Source: Lachnospiraceae bacterium UBA3643 (GTDB lineage Bacteria > Bacillota > Clostridia > Lachnospirales > Lachnospiraceae). From it: DNA of 12,198 bases. The notes under the pieces are model-generated. The model saw only the letters and a list, made by a program, of their open reading frames with translations. It did not search any database and had not been told where the DNA came from. Below are positions 7,071 through 12,198 of the stretch, piece by piece. The DNA lies in assembly GCA_002373855.1 (NCBI GenBank), contig DFKO01000218.1, positions 1 to 12,198 of the forward strand. Reading direction: 5' to 3'. Made by a program: the position numbers and the translations under genes. How positions within the stretch are numbered: the stretch's first letter is position 1; the number at the start of each line of letters is the position of its first letter.

Positions 7071-9617
7071 TCAGGAATGTCCGTCCCAGAATCCCCTGAT
7101 CTCATCTGACACATTTCCTGCGTTTATCACCCTGATATCCTCCCACTCTCTCGGAAACAGCCTGTTGTTTTGATTGTATAAAAACCGCTCATCAAGGAGA
7201 GCTACTATACCTACGTCCTCTGCGGTACGGATGACACGGCCTGCTGCCTGGAGCACCTTGTTCATACCGGGATATCTGTACGCATAATCAAATCCGTCGC
7301 TGTTTTCATCATCAAAGAAATCCTTTAGCAGCTCCCGCTCGTTGCATACCATGGGCAGTCCCGTTCCGACTACGATCGCACCGATAAGACTGTCGTTTTT
7401 TAAGTCAATCCCCTCAGAAAATATGCCTCCGAGTACGCAAAATCCTATAAGGGTCCGCTTAAGAGGCTCTCCCCTTCTTGTCCTGACCGGACCGCTTATA
7501 CCCGATTCCGGATCCGGTTCTTTACCGGAAAAATATGCCAGGAAATTCTCACGCATCTCTTCATTCATATACTCTTCCTGAACAATGCAGTCCGTCGTAT
7601 CTTCATCCATAAATGATCCGGCAAACTGTTCATATACCTTTGCAAGGAAAGCATGTGACGGGAAAAACGCCATATAGTTGCCCGGTTTTACTTTTGTGAT
7701 TTCATAAATATATGCAGCGATCTTGTGAAACTCCGCATCGCTCCGCCTTGTATATTTACTCGTCACATCACCTGCTATAAAGAGGCCTCTCTTTTTATTG
7801 TCAAAAGCAGACTTTGCATATACCTCGTAATCGGTCTTTTCTCCGCCCAGCAGATTTTTGTAATACTGTATAGGAAGGAATGTGGCCGAAAAGAGTATAC
7901 TGCTGCGCCCCTTTGACATAGCTTCCTTTAGATTTTCTCTCGGATTGACACACAGGAGCTTTACCATAAACCTTTTGTCCCTGGTATCCTCCTCTATCTC
8001 CGAGTATATCGTATAATTCTTATCAAGCTTTTCATATATTAAAAGGAAGTGGCATATCTCAAAATAAAATTCAAGAACCTTCTGCCTGATCTCACTGTCA
8101 TCCTCGTCCTGGAGAAACTGGTCCATAACAGTATGAAGGCTCGATACAAGTCCTGCAAATATATCAATATCATTAAGTTCCCTGCAGCCGTCACATTCCT
8201 TTTTTAATGTAAGAAGGGTTTTATTACACCGCTCCAGTGCTTTTATCAGACGCATTGCCAGGGACGGCTTTTTAAACACTTTTGTGACTGCCTGCTTCTG
8301 AATGGCATCATTTAAAACTCTCTTTACTTCAAGGAAATCTTCTTTATAAAGTTTTGCACTGAACATATCCCTGCCCCGGTCCACAAGATTATGGGCCTCA
8401 TCTATCATGAATATATAATCGCCTGACATGCCTTCACTGAAATATCTCTTAAGCTGAACATGGGGATCAAATACATAATTGTAATCGCAGATAATGCTGT
8501 CGGCGAAAAGAGTTGCATCAAGAGACAACTCAAACGGACAGACCATGTACTTTTCGGCTATTTCTTCTATGACACTTCTGTCTATCCGGTCATACCCTGT
8601 TATCAGCTCATACAGTGCTTTATTTACCCGATCATAATGACCTTTTGCCCTCTCGCATTTACCCGGATTGCACTCTGCCTTTTCACATGGACATATTTTT
8701 TCTTTTGCAGTGATGGTGACTGTCTTGAATTTAAGGCCGTCACGGCGGAGTATCTCGTAAGTATCCTCTGCAACAGTTCTGGTGATCGTCTTTGCAGTCA
8801 GATAGAAAATCTTATTAGCCATGCCCTGACCCACTGCCTTTACGGAAGGAAATACTGTCGTAATCGTCTTGCCTACACCGGTAGGAGCCTGAATGTAAAT
8901 CTTTTTCGATTCCCGGATAGTCTGATATCCGTATACGACAAGGTCCCGCTGACCTTCTCTGTACGGAAAAGGAAACTCCAGTCCGTCAATTGACTTAATG
9001 GATGTAAAATGCCAGTCATACTGAAAATCTGCCCAGATGATATATTTGGACATAAGATTATCGAACCATTTGATGACTTCATCTGCAGAGAAATCAAAAT
9101 CAAAATATTTCATCTGCTCTGTCTCGATATGACAATAACTCATTCTGACGCTAATGTCACCCAAAGAATGCTGTTTAAGATATATATATGCATAACAAAG
9201 AGCCTGAGCCAGATGAATGGGATTAGGCTCTTTTATATAATCAAGATCTTTAAGGACGCATTTAATCTCATCGATGGTGACTTTTTCATCTTCTATGATT
9301 CCGTCAGCCCGCCCGTCGATGATAATATTGTACCTGCCGGTAGTGTAGGTATATTTAAGGGGCACTTCCGCATGATACTTCTCCCCCTGTCTCCTCTGGA
9401 TCAAACGGTGGAGTCTGGTGCCCTCCTGCATGGCAGTATCGGAACCTGAGGTATGACGGTTGTCTATATCGCCGCACCTTAATATAAATTCCACAAGCTG
9501 TCTGACGGATACATATATCGTATATTCTCCGTTATCTCCGATCTGCTTTTTTCCGGTCTTCTTATTGCCGGGATTAATTAATATTTCATTGTTTCCGTTT
9601 TTCCCGGGCTTTTCCAT
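7071..9617 (-). CDS. PD-(D/E)XK nuclease fused to an iron-sulfur XPD/DinG-like DNA helicase
   Basis: A predicted 848-residue DNA repair or processing enzyme of the Rad3/XPD/DinG group (superfamily 2). Residues about 35-200 look like a RecB/Cas4-type PD-(D/E)XK nuclease: H70 in EGTRLH, D105 in DGRADG, E117 and K119 in DEIK, and Q138 in AQALCYAY. The helicase follows: Walker A APTGVGKT (244-251), an iron-sulfur cysteine group most simply read as C309, C316, C321 and C360 (C311 is a fifth candidate), DEAH (406-409), SAT (577-579), GGIFSEGIDL (730-739) and QAAGRVIR (790-797). All key residues look intact. The first 30 or so residues are K/N/G-rich and seem extra to the family, and the ATG has no clear ribosome binding site, so the start is uncertain. 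A monocistronic gene by position. Not classic DinG: the nuclease domain here is RecB-like, not exonuclease-like. Confidence 0.88.
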   Translation of the reverse strand: MEKPGKNGNNEILINPGNKKTGKKQIGDNGEYTIYVSVRQLVEFILRCGDIDNRHTSGSDTAMQEGTRLHRLIQRRQGEKYHAEVPLKYTYTTGRYNIIIDGRADGIIEDEKVTIDEIKCVLKDLDYIKEPNPIHLAQALCYAYIYLKQHSLGDISVRMSYCHIETEQMKYFDFDFSADEVIKWFDNLMSKYIIWADFQYDWHFTSIKSIDGLEFPFPYREGQRDLVVYGYQTIRESKKIYIQAPTGVGKTITTVFPSVKAVGQGMANKIFYLTAKTITRTVAEDTYEILRRDGLKFKTVTITAKEKICPCEKAECNPGKCERAKGHYDRVNKALYELITGYDRIDRSVIEEIAEKYMVCPFELSLDATLFADSIICDYNYVFDPHVQLKRYFSEGMSGDYIFMIDEAHNLVDRGRDMFSAKLYKEDFLEVKRVLNDAIQKQAVTKVFKKPSLAMRLIKALERCNKTLLTLKKECDGCRELNDIDIFAGLVSSLHTVMDQFLQDEDDSEIRQKVLEFYFEICHFLLIYEKLDKNYTIYSEIEEDTRDKRFMVKLLCVNPRENLKEAMSKGRSSILFSATFLPIQYYKNLLGGEKTDYEVYAKSAFDNKKRGLFIAGDVTSKYTRRSDAEFHKIAAYIYEITKVKPGNYMAFFPSHAFLAKVYEQFAGSFMDEDTTDCIVQEEYMNEEMRENFLAYFSGKEPDPESGISGPVRTRRGEPLKRTLIGFCVLGGIFSEGIDLKNDSLIGAIVVGTGLPMVCNERELLKDFFDDENSDGFDYAYRYPGMNKVLQAAGRVIRTAEDVGIVALLDERFLYNQNNRLFPREWEDIRVINAGNVSDEIRGFWDGHS

Positions 9618-9646
9618 TTTTCACAATTACGAAATGCTATCGCTTA

Positions 9647-9658
9647 TGATATATATCA
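9647..9658. promoter_or_regulatory. 12-bp perfect palindrome just upstream of the helicase gene
   Basis: TGATATATATCA is a perfect inverted repeat centred about 36 bases before the helicase ATG. It could be an operator or part of an AT-rich core promoter, but in a region this rich in A and T a 12-bp palindrome made mostly of alternating TA is weak evidence. Confidence 0.25.
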
Positions 9659-9671
9659 AAAGGCTTATTTA

Positions 9672-9767
9672 TTATATGACCACTCTCACACGGTCCTTAA
9701 TCTCATGATTCTGATTATATTCTCTCCCGGTAGATATGTAAACCAAAACATGAACAAATGTTTGCAT
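9672..9767 (-). CDS. possible 31-residue leader peptide or small protein upstream of the helicase
   Basis: A small frame on the minus strand starts with ATG at 9767 and stops with TAA at 9672-9674. GGGAG (9775-9779) lies 7 bases before the ATG, a better ribosome binding site than the helicase itself has. The product begins MQTFVHVLVYISTG and ends in a charged stretch (KDRVRVVI). It has no recognisable domain and no clear membrane segment. It ends 54 bases before the helicase ATG, downstream of the promoter at 9916-9943, so it could be a leader peptide. It is in the helicase frame but separated from it by several stops. One copy of the XerD-like repeat lies inside it. With no homology check it may be chance; a short frame with a good ribosome binding site is suggestive only. 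Confidence 0.25.
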   Translation of the reverse strand: MQTFVHVLVYISTGREYNQNHEIKDRVRVVI

Positions 9768-9853
9768 TTATTTTCTCCCGTCTTTCCCGGCTCGATAGAG
9801 AATTATTGTGTTTTTGATATATTTATTGTTTTAGTTATGTAAACCAATTCAAT

Positions 9854-9869
9854 TTATTTAATTAAATAA
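9854..9869. repeat. 16-bp perfect AT-only palindrome
   Basis: TTATTTAATTAAATAA is its own reverse complement. It lies between the motif copies at 9836 and 9871. It may be an easily melted site, a binding site or chance in an AT-rich stretch. It is too AT-only to serve as a terminator. Confidence 0.35.
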
Positions 9870-9915
9870 TTATGGTAAACCTCGTAATTATGTAACCATA
9901 CCAAACAAATGGTTG

Positions 9916-9943
9916 TTTATATCTTTTAGAAAATAAATGTCAA
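9916..9943 (-). promoter_or_regulatory. sigma-A-type promoter reading toward the helicase
   Basis: The minus strand has a perfect TTGACA (9938-9943), a 16-base spacer and TATAAA (9916-9921). It is the best promoter I see in the gene-free region. A start near 9909 gives a leader of about 290 bases before the helicase ATG. One exact motif copy (9949-9959) ends 5 bases upstream of the -35, and four more lie downstream in the transcribed leader, so anything binding the motifs could affect this promoter. A second TTGACA (10048-10053, minus strand) has a weaker -10. Confidence 0.55.
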
Positions 9944-9991
9944 GTGATTATGTAAACCATTCTTATATCGTATCATGTATAATATTCAAGT

Positions 9992-10006
9992 TGACCAGTT
10001 TGGTCA
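9992..10006. promoter_or_regulatory. TGACCA-3-TGGTCA inverted repeat, possible operator
   Basis: Six-base arms (9992-9997 and 10001-10006) around a 3-base centre form a 15-bp dyad, one of the few GC-containing symmetric elements in the AT-rich region. It is shaped like a dimeric repressor site and lies about 50 bases upstream of the -35 at 9938-9943. It has no T tract and its stem is short, so it is not a terminator. Which protein would bind is unknown. Confidence 0.35.
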
Positions 10007-10069
10007 TTTATACATTGTAACCATATATTTACTGTATTTTCTTATTTTGTCAAATCGTGCGTTAGTTTC

Positions 10070-10098
10070 CTTTTTTATAATAGATATTTATGTTAACT
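10070..10098 (+). other. dif: dif-like XerC/XerD site candidate (7-bp centre)
   Basis: The right arm, TTATGTTAACT (10088-10098), differs from the B. subtilis XerD arm TTATGTAAACT at one base. The left arm, CTTTTTTATAA (10070-10080), matches the Firmicutes XerC arm consensus ACTTCCTATAA, as I recall it, at 7 of 11 positions, including the inner TATAA. The centre is TAGATAT, 7 bases instead of the usual 6. Of all motif copies this has the best left arm. Against it: the poor outer left arm, the extra centre base, and genes that keep the same orientation on both sides. Confidence 0.35.
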
Positions 10099-10327
10099 AA
10101 ACAGATATTTGACACACTTTAATTTAGCAAGCATATCATTGTGAATATATTGTTATGTTAACCACTATATACTGCCATACTCTTAAATAACAAAATTATC
10201 GTAAACTGTTTTTCTTTGATCCACATTAATACTAAAAAAACTAAAATCAGCCGAAAATTATGATAATAAAAAATACCGAAATACTCAGATAATCATTATG
10301 TAAATAAATCCCAAAATTTGAAGCACA

Positions 10328-10359
10328 AAAATAAGACCCGGAAAAACAGGTCTTATTTT
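10328..10359 (-). terminator. intrinsic terminator of the GH51-DUF6171-DHH unit (likely bidirectional)
   Basis: Perfect 11-base arms (10328-10338 and 10349-10359) enclose a 10-base loop, 23 bases after the DHH stop codon. On the minus strand the hairpin ends in a run of T from its own arm and the following base. The A-rich arm on the other side means it could also act on plus-strand transcripts. It separates this unit from the gene-free region. Confidence 0.85.
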
Positions 10360-10382
10360 GAAGCAGAGATATGATAATTTTA

Positions 10383-11378
10383 TCAGAATTCTATTCCCAG
10401 CGCTCTCACAAAACGCTCTGTAATGGCATTATCCCTGTAGTCTCCAAGCGCAGGATAGTTCTCTACAGGAACCATACCGCCTGCCATGGCCATATGACCT
10501 CCACCGGTGCCTATACCTTCCAGAGCCTTAGCTACCAGCTCTCCTGAATTGACATCTTCCCTCTCAGATCTTACAGAGAATTTCATGCCGTCAGGCCTGT
10601 CGCAGTACACTACAGCCACCTCTATCTCCACCAGAGAGAGGATGAAATCGGCTATTATCGACACCATTGCATCAGGACAGGCAAATGCTATATGGGATAT
10701 TCCGAAATATCCGTATACCTCAATATTTTCAATTGCATTACCATATGCTTTCAGGTCACTGAACTGAAGATTATTTCTCTCCATCTTACTGAGCTTTTCT
10801 TCGCTCATATATTTATTAAGATATGCATACGCCCTGATATCCACGTCTGTCACGCCACGGGAGAATTTGGCCGTATCCATTTTTATGCCGTAAACAAGAG
10901 CCGTTGCCACATCAGATGATGGCTCAATATCAAGCTGACTGTAATAATCCGCGATTATCGAACAGCACGCGCCCACTATCCTGACATCCTTGTAAAGGTA
11001 TTCAATATGGGCATTTTTCATTGTAGTCGGGTGATGATCAATGGTAGCTATCTCATCTCCCGGCAGATCCGTAATATTGCCTGCATGTTTCTGACTGTCA
11101 ACGCAGATGATATAGTCCTCTTCTTTCATCTCATCAAGGATATCCTGATCGGCATACATCTCAATATCAAACAGATCAAGCATCTTTGACGAGCTCAGTT
11201 TATCAATGGTTCCGTCGTACGTAATGATCGGATTTAAACCAAAGTGAATCATAAGCTGCTGCAGACCGAAAGCTGTTCCGATAGCATCAGGATCAGGGAT
11301 GTTATGGGTCTGGATATAGACTTTATGTCCCCTGCATATTTCTATCAGCTGCCTGACATCTTTTTTATTTTCCTCCAT
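10383..11378 (-). CDS. DHH/DHHA1-family phosphoesterase, NrnA-like
   Basis: A 331-residue metal-dependent phosphoesterase of the DHH superfamily, whose NrnA/GdpP-like members hydrolyse short oligoribonucleotides, pAp or cyclic dinucleotide products. Metal-site motifs run in order: H25 with PDPD (28-31), D94 in VDSQ, DHH (114-116), and MDT (167-169) with D168. The C-terminal DHHA1 domain has the substrate-binding GTGGGH (290-295). Motif I reads NIPDPDA rather than the commoner NPDGDA, so it may be a sub-branch distinct from canonical NrnA and its substrate is open. No membrane segment or PAS domain, so not GdpP. Its AGAGG/AAAGG ribosome binding site lies 5 to 10 bases before the ATG. It is the last gene of the unit, 26 bases after the DUF6171-type gene and just before a strong terminator. 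Confidence 0.85.
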   Translation of the reverse strand: MEENKKDVRQLIEICRGHKVYIQTHNIPDPDAIGTAFGLQQLMIHFGLNPIITYDGTIDKLSSSKMLDLFDIEMYADQDILDEMKEEDYIICVDSQKHAGNITDLPGDEIATIDHHPTTMKNAHIEYLYKDVRIVGACCSIIADYYSQLDIEPSSDVATALVYGIKMDTAKFSRGVTDVDIRAYAYLNKYMSEEKLSKMERNNLQFSDLKAYGNAIENIEVYGYFGISHIAFACPDAMVSIIADFILSLVEIEVAVVYCDRPDGMKFSVRSEREDVNSGELVAKALEGIGTGGGHMAMAGGMVPVENYPALGDYRDNAITERFVRALGIEF

Positions 11379-11404
11379 CTGTGCCTTTCCTCTCAGTTAT
11401 ATTT

Positions 11405-11656
11405 TTATTTCCATTTTTTTCCGGGACATTTTGATCTTTTCATAATTGCCCGAAGTTCAACATAGCATCCGCATTTAAGGCAGGTTCCTTCAATCAGGTC
11501 GTCGCACTGCCTGCAGACATCCAGCCTTGATTTATAAGTATCAGCCCCCACTTTATCTTTATCAGGGATCTTGCCCACCATGTTCATTATCTCTTTTTTG
11601 ATATCAGAGTCATTCAGTTCGGATAACAGACATTTTTTGCACGGCGGCTGCATCAT
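11405..11656 (-). CDS. small eight-cysteine, probably zinc-binding protein (DUF6171-type)
   Basis: An 83-residue protein of unknown function. Cysteines are paired like zinc knuckles: CKKC (6-9), CRQC (48-51), CLKCGC (59-64) and C77. The tail, VELRAIMKRSKCPGKKWK, is what I recall for the clostridial DUF6171 family, so the family call is by memory of pattern. There is no membrane segment or signal. The frame is open further upstream, but the ATG at 11656 overlaps the GH51 stop as ATGA and has AGAGG 9 bases upstream; a second ATG follows at once. This points to coupled translation with the arabinofuranosidase. The zinc motifs suggest nucleic-acid or protein binding, but nothing in the sequence shows which. 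Confidence 0.8.
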   Translation of the reverse strand: MMQPPCKKCLLSELNDSDIKKEIMNMVGKIPDKDKVGADTYKSRLDVCRQCDDLIEGTCLKCGCYVELRAIMKRSKCPGKKWK

Positions 11657-12198
11657 GACAGTCTGACCTCTGCTACAGAGCATGCCGGTAGTTTGATCCT
11701 TAACTTTCCATCATCTATCCGGGCATCATAATCACTGATAATTACCTTTTCCGGATCATCAAATGTATTGTGGTCATGTACATCTCCTGTAAGGATCCTT
11801 GCAGATGCCTTTGACGGAGCAATGCCTGATAATTCACATACGATATCCACATCATCATCAAGTCCGCAGTTTGCAACCGTTAAGGTGAGTACTCCGTCCT
11901 TTACTGATGCAGATGATGAAATCATGGGAGTATTCCTGCCTTCCTTCATATTCTCGTTCTGAGAATAGCAGTATACTGCATCGCCGTCCTGATGATCCTT
12001 AAATAGATCAAATACATGATAGGTAGGTGTCTTTATCATCATCTCACCCTCAGTCAATATGACTGCCTGGAGTACATTTACTGCCTGGGCGATATTGGCC
12101 ATCTTTACACGCTTACAGTGTCTGTTAAATGAATTAAGAGAAATAGCCGCAACCATCGCATCCCGCATTGTATTCTGCTGATAGAGGAATCCGGGATT
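11653..12198 (-). CDS. abfA: GH51 alpha-L-arabinofuranosidase, C-terminal part only
   Basis: The visible 181 residues enter in frame at the window edge with NPGFLYQQNTMRDA, followed by the FNRHCKRVKMANIAQ and NVLQAVILTEGEMM segments and TPTYHVFDLF. These are hallmarks of the end of the GH51 barrel, where the chain crosses into the C-terminal beta-sandwich domain. The remainder is that beta domain, ending in SVAEVRLS. GH51 enzymes release arabinose from arabinoxylan or arabinan oligosaccharides, usually in the cytoplasm. The catalytic glutamates lie upstream, outside the window, so activity cannot be judged. It is the first visible gene of a unit with the DUF6171-type and DHH genes. The symbol is used by family analogy. 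Confidence 0.88.
   Translation of the reverse strand, partial: NPGFLYQQNTMRDAMVAAISLNSFNRHCKRVKMANIAQAVNVLQAVILTEGEMMIKTPTYHVFDLFKDHQDGDAVYCYSQNENMKEGRNTPMISSSASVKDGVLTLTVANCGLDDDVDIVCELSGIAPSKASARILTGDVHDHNTFDDPEKVIISDYDARIDDGKLRIKLPACSVAEVRLS

Larger units (their letters stand above)
9734..10307 (+). repeat. array of about ten direct, degenerate TTATGTAAACCA motifs resembling XerD arms of dif
   Basis: Within the 765-base gene-free region, TATGTAAACCA occurs exactly three times (9735-9745, 9836-9846, 9949-9959), twice with a leading T. Near copies are at 9871 (TATGGTAAACC), 9889 (TATGTAACCA), 10014 (ATTGTAACCA), 10089 (TATGTTAACTA), 10154 (TATGTTAACCA), 10197 (TATCGTAAACT) and 10297 (TATGTAAATAA). 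All point the same way. Start-to-start spacing is irregular (about 18 to 101 bases), unlike plasmid iterons or CRISPR repeats. The motif and its variants (AAAC, TAAC, AAAT endings) match the XerD-binding half of chromosomal dif sites as I recall them: TTATGTAAACT in Bacillus subtilis, TTATGTTAAAT in E. coli. Most copies lack a recognisable XerC half 6 bases upstream, so they look like half-sites. A binding array for another regulator is the main alternative. Confidence 0.7.
9618..10382. other. long AT-rich gene-free region
   Basis: 765 bases between the helicase and DHH genes with no convincing gene beyond a doubtful 31-codon frame. Both flanks are minus strand, so this is the promoter side of the helicase and the terminator side of the DHH unit. 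Contents in order: palindrome 9647-9658, small frame 9672-9767, XerD-like motif array 9734-10307, AT palindrome 9854-9869, promoter 9916-9943, dyad 9992-10006, dif-like site 10070-10098, terminator 10328-10359. It is visibly more AT-rich than the coding regions. I see no tRNA, transposon ends or structured riboswitch. Confidence 0.8.

Noticed and set aside
8460..8993. Plus-strand 177-codon open frame
   Set aside because: Antisense to the conserved helicase core; cysteine- and tyrosine-rich without any recognisable motif; a shadow frame.
10108..10136. Plus-strand TTGACA followed by CATATC at 17 bases
   Set aside because: The -10 match is poor and no plus-strand gene follows; AT-rich DNA gives such pairs often.
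10100..10140. Short minus-strand frame of 13 codons beginning MLAKLK
   Set aside because: No ribosome binding site and too short to support.
10217..10225. TGATCCACA, one mismatch from a DnaA box
   Set aside because: A single near-match in about 765 bases is within chance, no others cluster with it, and the flanking genes are not origin genes.
9734..10307. Plasmid-type iteron origin or CRISPR array
   Set aside because: Spacing is irregular (about 18 to 101 bases), the motif is only about 11 bases and degenerate, and there is no rep, par or cas gene nearby.

Overview
The window looks like chromosomal DNA of a low-to-moderate GC Clostridia bacterium, most likely a member of the Lachnospiraceae. 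This rests on protein style (fused chorismate mutase/prephenate dehydratase, type II dehydroquinase, a DUF6171-type zinc protein, a nuclease-fused XPD/DinG-like helicase) and on strong AGGAGG-like ribosome binding sites. Genus is not resolvable by eye. Every gene I can support is on the minus strand, so transcription runs from high to low coordinates.

Right end (12198 to about 10320): the 3' part of a GH51 alpha-L-arabinofuranosidase, a small eight-cysteine DUF6171-type protein overlapping its stop codon, and a DHH/DHHA1 phosphoesterase form one transcription unit. It ends in a clear hairpin at 10328-10359.

Middle (9618-10327): about 710 bases of very AT-rich DNA without an obvious gene. It carries about ten same-orientation copies of a degenerate motif, TTATGTAAACCA. 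The motif closely matches the XerD-binding arm of bacterial dif sites. One copy (10088-10098) is preceded by a plausible XerC-like arm, giving a dif-like site with a 7-bp centre. The same stretch holds a good minus-strand sigma-A-type promoter (9916-9943), two notable palindromes and a 31-codon reading frame with a good ribosome binding site. This is the most unusual part of the window.

Left of that: a large protein joining a PD-(D/E)XK (RecB/Cas4-like) nuclease domain to an iron-sulfur XPD/DinG-type helicase (7071-9617), then a cytoplasmic GH13 alpha-glucosidase/amylase (5615-6928) with its own extended -10 promoter.

Left end (5575-1): a tightly packed aromatic amino acid operon in the order pheA-aroC-aroQ-aroA-tyrA-aroF (the last cut by the window edge). 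Gaps run from -4 to +14 bases and two junctions are ATGA overlaps. Together these genes supply the first step (DAHP synthase), dehydroquinase, EPSP synthase and chorismate synthase of the shikimate pathway, plus the committed steps to phenylalanine and tyrosine. aroB, aroE and aroK are not in the window. The coding regions are otherwise ordinary housekeeping genes. I see no CRISPR array, transposase, phage gene, tRNA or rRNA.
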